Shown here one piece after another: positions 20,801 through 33,114 of a DNA stretch of 64,000 bases. Within the stretch, counting starts at the first letter, position 1; the number at the start of each line of letters is the position of its first letter. The notes under the pieces are model-generated. The model had not been told where the DNA came from. It was given only the letters and a program-made list of their open reading frames with translations, and ran no database searches. The translations under genes were made by a program, and so were the position numbers. Where the stretch lies: the NCBI GenBank assembly GCA_020796225.1, contig CM036753.1, positions 71,477,865-71,541,864 of the forward strand, given 5' to 3'. This DNA comes from Arion vulgaris. Lineage: Eukaryota > Mollusca > Gastropoda > Stylommatophora > Arionidae.

Positions 20801-23800
20801 TGGATTATGTTTGCCTGATCTGCTCATGTATCAGCTTTGTGGATTATGTTTGCCTGATCTGCTCATGTATCGGCTTTGTGGATTGTGTTTGCCTGATCTG
20901 CTCATGTATCGGCTTTGTGGATTGTGTTTGCCTGATCTGCTCATGTATCAGCTTTGTGGATTATGTTTGCCTGATCTGCTCATGTATCAGCTTTGTGGAT
21001 TATGTTTGCCTGATCTGCTCATGTATCGGCTTTGTGGATTGTGTTTGCCTGATCTGCTCATGTATCGGCTTTGTGGATTGTGTTTGCCTGATCTGCTCAT
21101 GTATCAGCTTTTGTGGATTGTGATTTGTCTGATCTGCTCATGTATCAGCTTTGTGGATTGTGTTTGCCTGATCTGCTCATGTATCAGCTTTCGTGGATTG
21201 ATGTTTGCCTGATCTGCTCATGTATCGGCTTTGTGGATTGTGTTTGCCTGATCTGCTCATGTATCGGCTTTGTGTATTGTGTTTGCCTGATCTGCTCATG
21301 TATCGGCTTTGTGCATTGTGTTTGCCTGATCTGCTCATGTATCGGCTTTGTGGATTGTGTTTGCCTGATCTGCTCATGTATCGGCTTTGTGGATTGTGTT
21401 TGCCTGATCTGCTCATGTATCGGCTTTGTGTATTGTGTTTGCCTGATCTGCTCATGTATCGGCTTTGTGTATTGTGTTTGCCTGATCTGCTCATGTATCG
21501 GCTTTGTGGATTGTGTTTGCCTGATCTGCTCATGTATCGCTTTGTGATTGTGTTTGCCTGATCTGCTCATGTATCGGCTTTGTGGATTGTGTTTGCCTGA
21601 TCTGCTCATGTATCGGCTTTGTGCATTGTGTTTGCCTGATCTGCTCGATGCTATCGGCTTTTAGTGGATTGTGTTTGCCTGATCTGCTCATGTATCGGCT
21701 TTGTGCATTATGTTTGCCTGATCTGCTGGCATGTATCGCTTTGTGGATTGTGTTTGCCTGATCTGCTCATGTATCGGCTTTGTGCATTATGTTTGCCTGA
21801 TCTGCTCATGTATCGGCTTTGTGGATTGTGTTTGCCTGATCTGCTCATGTATCGGCTTTGTGCATTATGTTTGCCTGATCTGCTCATGTATCGGCTTTGT
21901 GTATTGTGTTTGCCTGATCTGCTCATGTATCGGCTTTGTGCATTTTGTTTGCCTGATCTGCTCATGTATCGGCTTTGTGGATTTTGTTTGCCTGATCTGC
22001 TCATGTATCGGCTTTGTGCATTATGTTTGCCTGATCTGCTCATGTATCGGCTTTGTGGATTGTGTTTGCCTGATCTGCTCATGTATCGGCTTTGTGATTT
22101 GTTTGCCTGATCTGCTCATGTATCGGCTTTGTGCATTGTGTTTGCCTGATCTGCTCATGTATCGGCTTTGTGATTGTGTTTGCCTGATCTGCTCATGTAT
22201 CGGCTTTGTGGATTGTGTTTGCCTGATCTGCTCATGTATCGGCTTTGTGATTATGTTTGCCTGATCTGCTCATGTATCGGCTTTGTGGATTTTGTTTGCC
22301 TGATCTGCTCATGTATCGGTTTTGTGGATTGTGTTTGCCTGATCTGCTCATGTATCGGCTTTGTGGATTGTGTTTGCCTGATCTGCTCATGTATCGGCTT
22401 TGTGGATTGTGTTTGCCTGATCTGCTCATGTATCGGCTTTGTGGATTGTGTTTGCCTGATCTGCTCATGTATCGGCTTTGTGGATTGTGTTTGCCTGATC
22501 TGCTCATGTATCGGCTTTGTGGATTGTGTTTGCCTGATCTGCTCATGTATCAGCTTTGTGGATTGTGTTTGCCTGATCTGCTCATGTATCGGCTTTGTGA
22601 TTGTGTTTGCCTGATCTGCTCATGTATCGGCTTTGTGGATTGTGTTTGCCTGATCTGCTCATGTATCGGCTTTGTGATTGTGTTTGCCTGATCTGCTCAT
22701 GTATCGGCTTTGTGGATTGTGTTTGCCTGATCTGCTCATGTATCGGCTTTGTGGATTGTGTTTGCCTGATCTGCTCATGTATCAGTTTTGTGGATTGTGT
22801 TTGCCTGATCTGCTCATGTATCGGCTTTGTGCATTGTGTTTGCCTGATCTGCTCATGTATCAGTTTTGTGGATTGTGTTTGCCTGATCTGCTCATGTATC
22901 GGCTTTGTGCATTGTGTTTGCCTGATCTGCTCATGTATCGGCTTTGTGATTGTGTTTGCCTGATCTGCTCATGTATCGGCTTTGTGATTGTGTTTGCCTG
23001 ATCTGCTCATGTATCGGCTTTGTGATTGTGTTTGCCTGATCTGCTCATGTATCGGCTTTGTGCATTGTGTTTGCCTGATCTGCTCATGTATCGGCTTTGT
23101 GGATTGTGTTTGCCTGATCTGCTCATGTATCGGCTTTGTGGATTTTGTTTGCCTGATCTGCTCATGTATCGGCTTTGTGCATTGTGTTTGCCTGATCTGC
23201 TCATGTATCGGCTTTGTGCATTGTGTTTGCCTGATCTGCTCATGTATCGGCTTTGTGCATTGTGTTTGCCTGATCTGCTCATGTATCGGCTTTGTGGATT
23301 GTGTTTGCCTGATCTGCTCATGTATCGGCTTTGTGCATTGTGTTTGCCTGATCTGCTCATGTATCGGCTTTGTGGATTGTGTTTGCCTGATCTGCTCATG
23401 TATCGGCTTTGTGGATTGTGTTTGCCTGATCTGCTCATGTATCGGCTTTGTGATTGTGTTTGCCTGATCTGCTCATGTATCGGCTTTGTGGATTGTGTTT
23501 GCCTGATCTGCTCATGTATCGGCTTTGTGCATTGTGTTTGCCTGATCTGCTCATGTATCGGCTTTGTGCATTGTGTTTGCCTGATCTGCTCATGTATCGG
23601 CTTTGTGCATTGTGTTTGCCTGATCTGCTCATGTATCGGCTTTGTGGATTGTGTTTGCCTGATCTGCTCATGTATCAGCTTTGTGGATTGTGTTTGCCTG
23701 ATCTGCTCATGTATCGGCTTTGTGCATTGTGTTTGCCTGATCTGCTCATGTATCGGCTTTGTGATTGTGTTTGCCTGATCTGCTCATGTATCGGCTTTGT

Positions 23801-24645
23801 GGATTGTGTTTGCCTGATCTGCTCATGTATCGCTTTGTGGATTGTGTTTGCCTGATCTGCTCATGTATCAGCTTTGTGGATTGTGTTTGCCTGATCTGCT
23901 CATGTATCGGCTTTGTGGATTGTGTTTGCCTGATCTGCTCATGTATCGGCTTTGTGCATTTTGTTTGCCTGATCTGCTCATGTATCGGCTTTGTGGATTG
24001 TGTTTGCCTGATCTGCTCATGTATCAGCTTTGTGGATTGTGTTTGCCTGATCTGCTCATGTATCGGCTTTGTGGATTGTGTTTGCCTGATCTGCTCATGT
24101 ATCAGCTTTGTGGATTGTGTTTGCCTGATCTGCTCATGTATCGGCTTTGTGGATTGTGTTTGCCTGATCTGCTCATGTATCGGCTTTGTGGATTGTGTTT
24201 GCCTGATCTGCTCATGTATCGCTTTGTGGATTGTGTTTGCCTGATCTGCTCATGTATCGGCTTTGTGCATTGTGTTTGCCTGATCTGCTCATGTATCGGC
24301 TTTGTGGATTATGTTTGCCTGATCTGCTCATGTATCGGCTTTGTGATTTGTTTGCCTGATCTGCTCATGTATCAGCTTTGTGGATTATGTTTGCCTGATC
24401 TGCTCATGTATCGGCTTTGTGCATTTTGTTTGCCTGATCTGTCTTATCGGCTTTGTGATTATGTTTGCCTGTCTGCTCATGTATCGCTTTGTGCATTGTG
24501 TTTGCCTGATTGCTCATGTATCGGCTTTGTGCGTATGTTTGCCTGATCTGCTCATGTATCGAGCTTTGTGCATTATGTTTGCCTGATCTGCTCATGATCA
24601 GCTTTGTGGATTATGTTTGCTGATCTGCTCATGTATCGTTTTAGG
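17869..24645. repeat. 39-bp minisatellite, about 173 copies (6.8 kb)
   Basis: The unit is GTGTTTGCCTGATCTGCTCA plus TGTATCGGCTTTGTGGATT. The left edge is sharp. From 17.88 to about 19.79 kb every unit keeps 39 bp with few substitutions (GGATT/GCATT, TGTG/TATG, TCGG/TCAG). 38-bp units appear from 19.79 kb, and indels become frequent after about 21.1 kb and severe after 24.4 kb. The unit is a multiple of three and lacks stops in two forward frames and at least one reverse frame, giving frames up to 1119 codons forward (13-residue cycle CLPDLLMYRLCGL) and 660 codons reverse (MSRSGKHNPQSRY). Frames that open on both strands and break at each indel argue against coding. I found no relation to the SINE or LINE sequences here. 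Confidence 0.97.
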
Positions 24646-25000
24646 ATTATGTCATTTGTAAAGGAAGCATTGTTTATTGGAGACATTTAATAATACTTGC
24701 TTTTCTGTGTTCGTCATGTCTGCTTTTTCTGTTCTACTGGTTTACTCATATATAATACACTCACAAACGATGTTATGGAATTGTTTTGGTAGTTCTATAA
24801 GAACCATATGTTTTTTTCTTTCTCTGAACCACGAGAGATTATGAGTTTTCACTCTTATAAAAATACAAAGACATCAAGCAAGCTGTGAGAGCTGACAAAA
24901 GAATCTATGTCAAAGACATGGCAGCATATACAGAAACAGCAGCATAAAAATGTGATCAATGAACATTGTACAAAATTACAAAAGTAATAAGTAATAAACA
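24646..25000. other. No gene seen
   Basis: AT-rich spacer between the 39-bp array and a D element. The reverse 79-codon frame at 24855-25094 enters the D element and has no motif. Confidence 0.45.
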
Positions 25001-25004
25001 TTAC

Positions 25005-25145
25005 CTCTGAAGTCGGAGATGGCACTCTGTATAGCGTAGGGCACTGATAATAAGGAAAGCATGCATTCACGCAAAAATCAGTCCGAATCGCCATACCAGG
25101 TGCCCAAACTACGTCTGAATTAATAGCGGGTGAACGTAAGGAAGA
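25005..25145 (+). mobile_element. SINE family D copy
   Basis: TCTGAAGTCGGAGATGGCAC, ACTGATAATAAGGAAAGCAT, TTCACGCAAAAATCAGTCCG, CATACCAGGTGCCC and AATAGCGGGTGAACG, ending in a decayed GAA tail. Confidence 0.8.
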
Positions 25146-25599
25146 AAATATGTGGTAAACATGACAAGAGATCGGACACTCTCATAACGGATAACAAACA
25201 GAAAATATTGACAAAGCGAAGAAAAGAAGAAATGTGCTCGACGGAACATTTTAAAGAATAGCTAAACAGACCATCACCAACAGTAGTAGAGCATACCAGA
25301 ACTAACAGAAGCTAGACATTGACATTGAAACATCCAACCGAGATTAGATCATTACAGCCATTAAATCTCTTAAGAATAGCAAGGCCCCAGGGTAGATAAT
25401 TTAAATGCTGAATTATTCAAAAAGACCCAGGAGTCTCAGCTAATGTACTGCTACCATTGTTTACATTTATATGGAATACTCAAATAATATATGATGCATG
25501 AAACAGAGGAGTCATCATCAAGATATCCAAGAAGATATCCCTTGGCGATTGTAACAATTTGCGTGGAATAACCCTCCTTTCCGCCCCATGAAAAATCTT

Positions 25600-25739
25600 A
25601 GACAATATCATTGTATAGTGCATTACTAGACAATATCATTGTATAGTGCATTACTAGACAATATCATTGTATAGTGCATTACTAGACAATATCATTGTAT
25701 AGTGCATTACTAGACAATATCATTGTATAGTGCATTACT
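25600..25739. repeat. 28-bp tandem array, exactly 5 copies, inside a LINE
   Basis: The unit is AGACAATATCATTGTATAGT plus GCATTACT, with starts at 25600, 25628, 25656, 25684 and 25712. The unit equals the LINE coding segment that normally reads K-I-L-D-N-I-I-V between the GITLLS and the downstream TDVVEK parts. All copies are nearly identical. Confidence 0.95.
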
Positions 25740-25885
25740 GATGTGGTAGAGAAAGTAACAAGTTGCATTTCGTAGAGGACGGAGCTGTATATGCTAAATA
25801 TTTGCTCATAACAATATCATCATAAACAATGCATAGAATGGTAAAGCAAACTCTATATCAACTTTATCCCAGCTTTCAAAAATCA

Positions 25886-26253
25886 TTTGACATCATACAC
25901 CTCGACGCCCGAGTGGTTACCGGGGCTCAAATTTGACATCATACACCGCGACGCCCGAGTGGTTACCGGGGCCCAAATTTGACATCATACACCTCGACGC
26001 CCGAGTGGTTACCGGGGCCCAAATTTGACATCATACACCTCGACGCCCGAGTGGTTACCGGGGCTCAAATTTGACATCATACACCTCGACGCCCGAGTGG
26101 TTACCGGGGCCCAAATTTGACATCATACACCTCGACGCCCGAGTGGTTACCGGGGCCCAAATTTGACATCATACACCGCAACGCCCGAGTGGTTACCGGG
26201 GCCCAAATTTGACATCATACACCGCGACGCCCGAGTGGTTACCGGGGCCCAAA
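25886..26253. repeat. 46-bp tandem array, 8 copies, across a LINE/SINE junction
   Basis: The unit is TTTGACATCATACACCTCGA followed by CGCCCGAGTGGTTACCGGGG and CCCAAA. Starts are at 25886 and every 46 bases to 26208. The first part is LINE coding sequence (the FDIIH codons) and the second is the first 26 bases of SINE family A. The last unit runs directly into the full A element. The insertion therefore came first and the junction was then multiplied. Confidence 0.95.
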
Positions 26254-26480
26254 TTTGGGGTGTGAAGAATAGAACTACTATTACCTGCCAAGCATGTCGT
26301 AAGAGGCGACTAAGGAGGTTTGGCTGAAATCGGATGTACATGTCCTAAACGTATAGAAACCTATGCGTTTAGGGGCCTACAAACCAATGTGCAACGTATA
26401 CACGTTCTTGGCAAAGATCAAATCATATCACAAAGAGTGATTAAAATTGGTCATAAAGAACGAACGCAAAGAAGAAGAAG
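26225..26480 (+). mobile_element. SINE family A copy inserted in the LINE
   Basis: Full-length A: CGCCCGAGTGGTTACCGGGG, then the shared core ACTATTACCTGCCAAGCATG and TCGTAAGAGGCGACTAAGGA, then CTGAAATCGGATGTACATGT, ACACGTTCTTGGCAAAGATC and AAAGAACGAACGCAAAGAAG. The 8-bp target duplication ATACACCG is at 26217-26224 and 26481-26488, within the LINE's IHRE codons. Confidence 0.93.
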
Positions 26481-27559
26481 ATACACCGTGAAAGTCTCTG
26501 TGAAATTCTAAGATGGTATGGAATTCCACTGTGTTTTATAAACATCATGAAAAGCTGCTACCAAAATTGACATACAGTGTTGAAACTTCGGAGTTGAAGT
26601 TTGAAGTCTAAACATGCGTGCGACAAGGATGTGTAACGTCAGCCCTACTATTCAACATTGTCATTGATTAGGGGATGCGTTAAATAACGGAAGATAAGAC
26701 AAGAAATATCAGATGGACTTTCACATCTATCCTAGAAGACATAGATTTTGCGGATGACATCTCACTAATATCTTACACACATGAAGATATCCTGGACAAG
26801 ATTTACCGCCTCAACCAACACACAAATATGGTTGAGTTGAAAATTAATCAGAAGAAAACAGAAGTTAGGACTCTGAACATCGCCACCCAAGCAAGCACTA
26901 TTAAAACTAGAAGATAACATCCTTCCAAGTACAACTGATTTCATATATCTTGGAAGTGGTATCAACCACGACGGAAGAACTGAATCAAGCAAGCGGACTG
27001 AGTAAGGCACAAAGTGCATTCATGACCCTTCAGACAGTCTGGAAATCAGCCCAATACATTCATTAGAACCAAGTTTAATATATACCGCACCTGTGTGCTA
27101 TCAACGTTACTATATTTATCAGAATACTTGAGAATGACAGAACAAGATATGTCCAAACTTACCGCCTTCCATACAACTTGTCTGCGAATATCTTACTCAT
27201 GTTCTGGCCAAATACTATCTCTAACCAAGAACTGATTGCTCAGCGTTACCAAGAGATTATGAGCCCCATCATCTAAAAGAGACGTTGAATATGGATCGGA
27301 CATGTGATACGCACGGAGACTAACTCTGTCACAAAAACTGCACTGAGATGGATACCAGAAGGTAAACGAAAATGTGGAAGACCCAAAATGACCCGGAGAA
27401 GAACAGAGGAACAAGAAATGAAAAATATGAATCACAGCTGGAACACAATATAGAGGTTGGTCAAAAATAGAAAAGAATGGTATACATTTCTTACTGTTCT
27501 GAGCGCCAGGGGCGTCACAAGCTAGAAAGAGAGTGTGTATAAGAAAAAAAGCTATATAT

Positions 27560-27943
27560 ATATAACTATCTCAATGTGGCAGAAACAAAAATAATGACAA
27601 CTGATCAAGCAAACATGAAAAGGGATATTGTTTTCTATCAGAGGAGAGAAAATAGAAAATGGGAACGGTTTTGAATATCTCATCGGTTCACTGTTAACAA
27701 GAGATGGAAACTAGATAAAGATCAAAAGAAGAACAAACATAGCCTAACAAAAAGTTAAACAACTAAAAATAATATGGAATGGGACTGATAGAACAAGAAA
27801 GATGAGAATACCAAGAGCATGCATATTCTTAGTGGCAGTGTATGGGTATAGAAAGCATAAACATTTCAGAAAGTAAGAGAAACGTATGTTTGTACTTTAG
27901 AATATAAATACTACAGAAGTGGCCGTATATATTGGAATGAGAA
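27560..27943 (+). pseudogene. Second LINE reverse transcriptase C-terminal remnant
   Basis: Forward translation with frameshifts gives KIMTTDQANMKRDIV, then ISHRFTVNKRW (a decayed YLGS-xxT-DG region), then MRIPRACIFLVAVYGY and EYKYYRSGRIYWNEKRTNRY. This follows the order of the LINE region after the RT core. The 62-bp array starts inside the final WNEKRTNRYIQK codons. Confidence 0.75.
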
Positions 27944-30908
27944 GAGAACAAATAGATATATACAGAAGTAGCTGAAAATGAAAGATACTGACTGTAAACC
28001 ACTAATAGAACAAATAGATATATACAGAAGTAGCTGAAAATGAAAGATACTGACTGTAAACCACTAATACAACAAATAGATATATACAGAAGTAGCTGAA
28101 AATGAAAGATACTGACTGTAAACCCCTAATAGAACAAATAGATTTATACAGAAGTAGCTGAAAATGAAAGATACTGACTGTTACCACTAATAGAACAATT
28201 AGATATATACAGAAGTAGCTGAAAATGAAAGATACTGACTGTAAACCACTAATAGAACAAATAGATATATACAGAAGTAGCTGAAAATGAAAGATACTGA
28301 CTGTAAACCACTAATAAAACAAATAGATATATACAGAAGTAGCTGAAAATGAAAGATACTGACTGTAAACCACTAATAGAACAAAGATATATACAGAAGT
28401 AGCTGAAAATGAAAGATACTGACTGTTACCACTAATAGAACAATTAGATATATACAGAAGTAGCTGAAAATGAAAGATACTGACTGTAAACCACTAATAG
28501 AACAAATAGATATATACAGAAGTAGCTGAAAATGAAAGATGCTGACTGTAAACCACTAATAGAACAAATAGATATATACAGAAGTAGCTGAAAATGAAAG
28601 ATGCTGACTGTAAACCACTAATAGAACAAATAGATATATACAGAAGTAGCTGAAAATGAAAGATACTGACTGTAAACCCCTAATAGAACAAATAGATATA
28701 TACAGAAGTAGCTGAAAATGAAAGATACTGACTGTAAACCCCTAATAGAACAAATAGATATATACAGAAGTAGCTGAAAATGAAAGATACTGACTGTAAA
28801 CCCCTAATAGAACAAATAGATATATACAGAAGTAGCTGAAAATGAAAGATACTGACTGTAAACCACTAATAGAACAAATAGATATATACAGAAGTAGCTG
28901 AAAATGAAAGATACTGACTGTAAACCACTAATACAACAAATAGATATATACAGAAGTAGCTGAAAATGAAAGATACTGACTGTAAACCCCTAATAGAACA
29001 AATAGATTTATACAGAAGTAGCTGAAAATGAAAGATACTGACTGTTACCACTAATAGAACAATTAGATATATACAGAAGTAGCTGAAAATGAAAGATACT
29101 GACTGTAAACCACTAATAGAACAAATAGATATATACAGAAGTAGCTGAAAATGAAAGATACTGACTGTAAACCACTAATAGAACAAAGATATATACAGAA
29201 GTAGCTGAAAATGAAAGATACTGACTGTTACCACTAATAGAACAATTAGATATATACAGAAGTAGCTGAAAATGAAAGATACTGACTGTAAACCACTAAT
29301 AGAACAAATAGATATATACAGAAGTAGCTGAAAATGAAAGATACTGACTGTAAACCACTAATAGAACAAATAGATATATACAGAAGTAGCTGAAAATGAA
29401 AGATACTGACTGTAAACCACTAATAGAACAAAGATATATACAGAAGTAGCTGAAAATGAAAGATACTGACTGTTACCACTAATAGAACAATTAGATATAT
29501 ACAGAAGTAGCTGAAAATGAAAGATACTGACTGTAAACCACTAATAGAACAAATAGATATATACAGAAGTAGCTGAAAATGAAAGATACTGACTGTAAAC
29601 CACTAATAGAACAAATAGATATATACAGAAGTAGCTGAAAATGAAAGATGCTGACTGTAAACCACTAATAGAACAAATAGATATATACAGAAGTAGCTGA
29701 AAATGAAAGATACTGACTGTAAACCACTAATAGAACAAAGATATATACAGAAGTAGCTGAAAATGAAAGATACTGACTGTAAACCACTAATAGAACAATT
29801 AGATATATACAGAAGTAGCTGAAAATGAAAGATACTGACTGTAAACCACTAATAAAACAAATAGATATATACAGAAGTAGCTGAAAATGAAAGATACTGA
29901 CTGTAAACCACTAATAGAACAAAGATATATACAGAAGTAGCTGAAAATGAAAGATACTGACTGTTACCACTAATAGAACAATTAGATATATACAGAAGTA
30001 GCTGAAAATGAAAGATACTGACTGTAAACCACTAATAGAACAAATAGATATATACAGAAGTAGCTGAAAATGAAAGATGCTGACTGTAAACCACTAATAG
30101 AACAAATAGATATATACAGAAGTAGCTGAAAATGAAAGATGCTGACTGTAAACCACTAATAGAACAAATAGATATATACAGAAGTAGCTGAAAATGAAAG
30201 ATACTGACTGTAAACCCCTAATAGAACAAATAGATATATACAGAAGTAGCTGAAAATGAAAGATACTGACTGTAAACCCCTAATAGAACAAATAGATATA
30301 TACAGAAGTAGCTGAAAATGAAAGATACTGACTGTAAACCCCTAATAGAACAAATAGATATATACAGAAGTAGCTGAAAATGAAAGATACTGACTGTAAA
30401 CCACTAATAGAATAAATAGATTTATACAGAAGTAGCTGAAAATGAAAGATACTGAATGTAAACCCCTAATAGAACAAATAGATATATACAGAAGTAGCTG
30501 AAAATGAAAGATACTGACTGTAAACCACTAATAGAACAAATAGATATATACAGAAGTAGCTGAAAATGAAAGATACTGACTGTAAACCACTAATAGAACA
30601 AATAGATATATACAGAAGTAGCTGAAAATGAAAGATACTGAATGTAAACCCCTAATAGAACAAATAGATATATACAGAAGTAGCTGAAAATAAAAGATAC
30701 TGAATGTAAACCCCTAATAGAACAAATAGATATATACAGAAGTAGCTGAAAATGAAAGATACTGAATGTAAACCCCTAATAGAACAAATAGATATATACA
30801 GAAGTAGCTGAAAATGAAAGATACTGAATGTAAACCACTAATAGAACAAATAGATTTATACAGAAGTAGCTGAAAATGAAAGATACTGACTGTAAACCAC
30901 TAATAGAA
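27944..30908. repeat. 62-bp tandem array, about 48 copies, with higher-order blocks
   Basis: The unit is AGAACAAATAGATATATACA, GAAGTAGCTGAAAATGAAAG, ATACTGACTGTAAACCACTA, AT. Marked variants are a short unit with AGAACAAAGATAT, units with GTTACCACTAATAGAACAAT, units with GATGCTGAC and units with ACCCCTAAT. Blocks of variants repeat: 28002-28187 recurs at 28866-29051 (offset 864), and about 28380-28862 recurs at 29918-30400 (offset 1538). The first unit overlaps LINE coding sequence at 27940. Small reverse frames are by-products. Confidence 0.95.
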
Positions 30909-30911
30909 CTT

Positions 30912-31140
30912 TCTCTTCTTCATATTGATCACTTGGTAACCCCTCTTTGTGATTTGTATGTTATCCGAGCCTAAGAGCGATTGTACTTTATGCCAGTTAT
31001 GCGCCTACAAGTAGGCCAGCACTTCCAATTTCCGCAACGTTTTTGATTTACTTTTCGTCTCCTAAGACATGCCTTGTAGGTGGCAGTGTTACTATTCTTT
31101 GCTCCCTTGCCAGCTCCGGCAACACACTTGCGTCATACAT
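30912..31140 (-). mobile_element. SINE family C copy
   Basis: TTCTCTTCTTCATATTGATC, GAGCCTAAGAGCGATTGTAC, CAAGTAGGCCAGCACTTCCA, CTAAGACATGCCTTGTAGGT and CAGCTCCGGCAACACAC. It abuts the right end of the 62-bp array. Confidence 0.85.
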
Positions 31141-31850
31141 GTCGCTAGTCTGCCCCGTTTCCAAACTTGAAGTGTTTTATGGGTGACCTGATGCGAATCT
31201 TACAGTTCACTAAATCTACAAGAGCTGACTTGTTTTATTTTTTATTATGTAGTGGATTTATGCCTCTTTAAGCCGAAGTACGTCTCGTTCAACATAAGAA
31301 TGAGCCTATTTTTGATTATGTAGTGGATTTATGCCTCTTTATAAGCAGAAGTACGCCCCGTTCAACATAAGAACTATCCTATTGTATTGGTTATTTCAAA
31401 GCATGTAGGCAAACAAATATAACAAATCAGAATTAACTCATTACGGAGAATCCAAGTTATTATTTGTTTGTTTTTTAATTTTTCTTTTTTGGGTCCCAGA
31501 TGTCCAATACCAGGTGGACCCGTACAACGGAACGTGAAAACGTTTATAAAACTATCAAGCCCCATCAATCCTTCCATCGATGGCACTCCTAGTTTTGTAC
31601 AAGTGTAGCCATGTGACATTTAATGAAGGCTTCCGACCTTCAGCTTCGATCAAATGGGCGCTAGTTCCGTAACACAAGCTGATATCTTTGTAAACCCATA
31701 TAATGAGCCACGTTAGTATCCAAGTTAGTATACTCAAAACGATGACTGACAGAATAACGAGGAAGAACTGGTTAGTCCAGAGCAAACTTATTAGAAGAAG
31801 ATTTAACCAGCAAGTTGTGATTGGAAAGACACCTCTTTAAAAAAAAAGTT
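31141..31850. other. No gene seen; one imperfect tandem duplication
   Basis: A block of about 74 bp (ATTATGTAGTGGATTTATGC then CTCTTT and GTTCAACATAAGAA) occurs twice at about 31243-31380. Two overlapping reverse frames (76 and 81 codons, 31374-31785) have no motif I recognise. Confidence 0.5.
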
Positions 31851-31854
31851 GCCA

Positions 31855-32370
31855 ATAAATTAATAGCCGTCCATGCGGAGGTGACTGTAGAGTCCAATCC
31901 AAGAACAGAATCCCCGACCACAGGTGGGGCATACATGATCAAGGTTAGACATGTCCGTGTTGTGTGCTCTGTCTTTTCGCGCTGCTCGCTTTCTCTGTGA
32001 CTCAACAATACGATGATTCTCAGCTATTCGGGTTCCCTTTTGTTGTTACAGCGCCACATTTGGCGATCTTGCGCAACGGATTCCCAGCACGTATTGTCTA
32101 TATCGAAGCATTTCAGAGACACTTTAAGAGTGTCTTTAAAGCGTTTTTCTGTCCACCAGCTAAACGTCTGCCCCCTTCAAGCTCGCCATACATCAACTGT
32201 TTTGGGATGCGTTTATCAGGCATTCGAGCAACGCGACCGACCCATCTCAGTTGGGCCTTCTGCAACAGGGTGTTGACGCTTAGGATCTTTGCTCTTGTGA
32301 GGACTTCGTTGTCTGGAATTTTGTCCTGCCAGTTTATTTTTAGTATTCTGCCAATAAGAAAGACTCAACA
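31855..32370 (-). pseudogene. LINE 3' end, decayed reverse transcriptase C-terminus
   Basis: Reverse translation gives NWQDKIPDNEVLTRAKILS, VNTLLQKAQLRWVGRVARMP, DKRIPKQLMYGELEGG and QKNALKTLLKCL. The W-x-D-xIP-xxEVL, KAQLRWxGHVxRM and YGEL-EG blocks are typical of a LINE lineage common in invertebrates. The 3' untranslated part (ACTGTAGAGTCCAATCC region near 31880) matches the copy at 37855-38310. Confidence 0.88.
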
Positions 32371-33110
32371 GGATAAAGATCTCTAAGGATATGAGAAAAC
32401 ATGCTTCAATGACTTCAATAAGAAGAAAGAAGTTGAAATCTAGTAATTTCTTCAGGGGAATCGTAAACAAATAAAAAAACAAACATGATCATACGTTGAC
32501 GATGTTTAAGAATTCTCAAAAATTACAAACAATTATCTATTTATTATTATTTGAAATACATTTGTAATGTTCTCATCTGTCTGACTTTGAGAAAATTCAC
32601 ACAGTATGTCGGTAGAATCGCTTCACTAAACTGTATATATTGTTACAAATTTCCGTGATATGGAAACTAACTTATTCCAACCCGACAGGGGGCTCAACAC
32701 ACTGCAAAGCCCAAACAGGAAACCGACGCCAGTTGAAGCATAAAATAAAAATAAAAAGATAGCAAATAATGCAAGTATTGACAATCTGAGTCCCATAAAA
32801 TTAAATTGAGTGTAAAATGTACACTGATGACTTGATACAGAATAGATCGGGACATTTAATTTTTTCCCTGTTCGTTTATTACATATGGAGTCCAAAGGAC
32901 ACACGGTTCTTGTGATCTTTCCTCCGCCGGTTTAATTTTCCATCAAACCTTTTCAAAGTTTATTATGCAGAAAATAAAATCTTCAAAAATAGGTAATAAA
33001 ATAAATGTGCTTCGGTAGCGAGCAAATTAAATACAACTTGCTATATTTTAAATGTGATTTTAATGCTTGAATAAAATGTTTGCACATTTTTCATTCTATT
33101 TTATTAGTAC
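32371..33110. other. No gene seen
   Basis: AT-rich. The reverse 92-codon frame at 32626-32904 is hydrophobic in its middle (SILALFAIFLFLFY) but has no homologue I know and no gene context. Confidence 0.45.
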
Positions 33111-33114
33111 CCTC

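Larger units (their letters stand above)
25190..27540 (+). pseudogene. LINE reverse transcriptase, long but heavily decayed
   Basis: Translating across frameshifts gives recognisable LINE RT landmarks in order. The pre-RT linker (EHFKE, LNRP) is near 25240-25270. An IKSLKNSKAPG-like segment lies near 25360-25390, then IIKISKKISLGDCNNLRGIT near 25513-25570. FQKSFDIIH is near 25874-25900 (RT motif with AFDxIH). VRQGC followed by LLFNIVID is near 26610-26665, and the catalytic FADD in EDIDFADDISLIS is near 26737-26775. The C-terminal part has ALRWIPEGKRKCGRPK near 27330-27385 and a WY-x-F end near 27480. The endonuclease domain is not seen. Two arrays and one SINE sit inside it. Confidence 0.88.

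Noticed and set aside
17853..21212. 1119-codon forward and 660-codon reverse frames as a repetitive protein gene
   Set aside because: Open on both strands, a 13-residue cycle fixed by the 39-bp unit, broken at each 38-bp unit, no start context, signal or unique domain.
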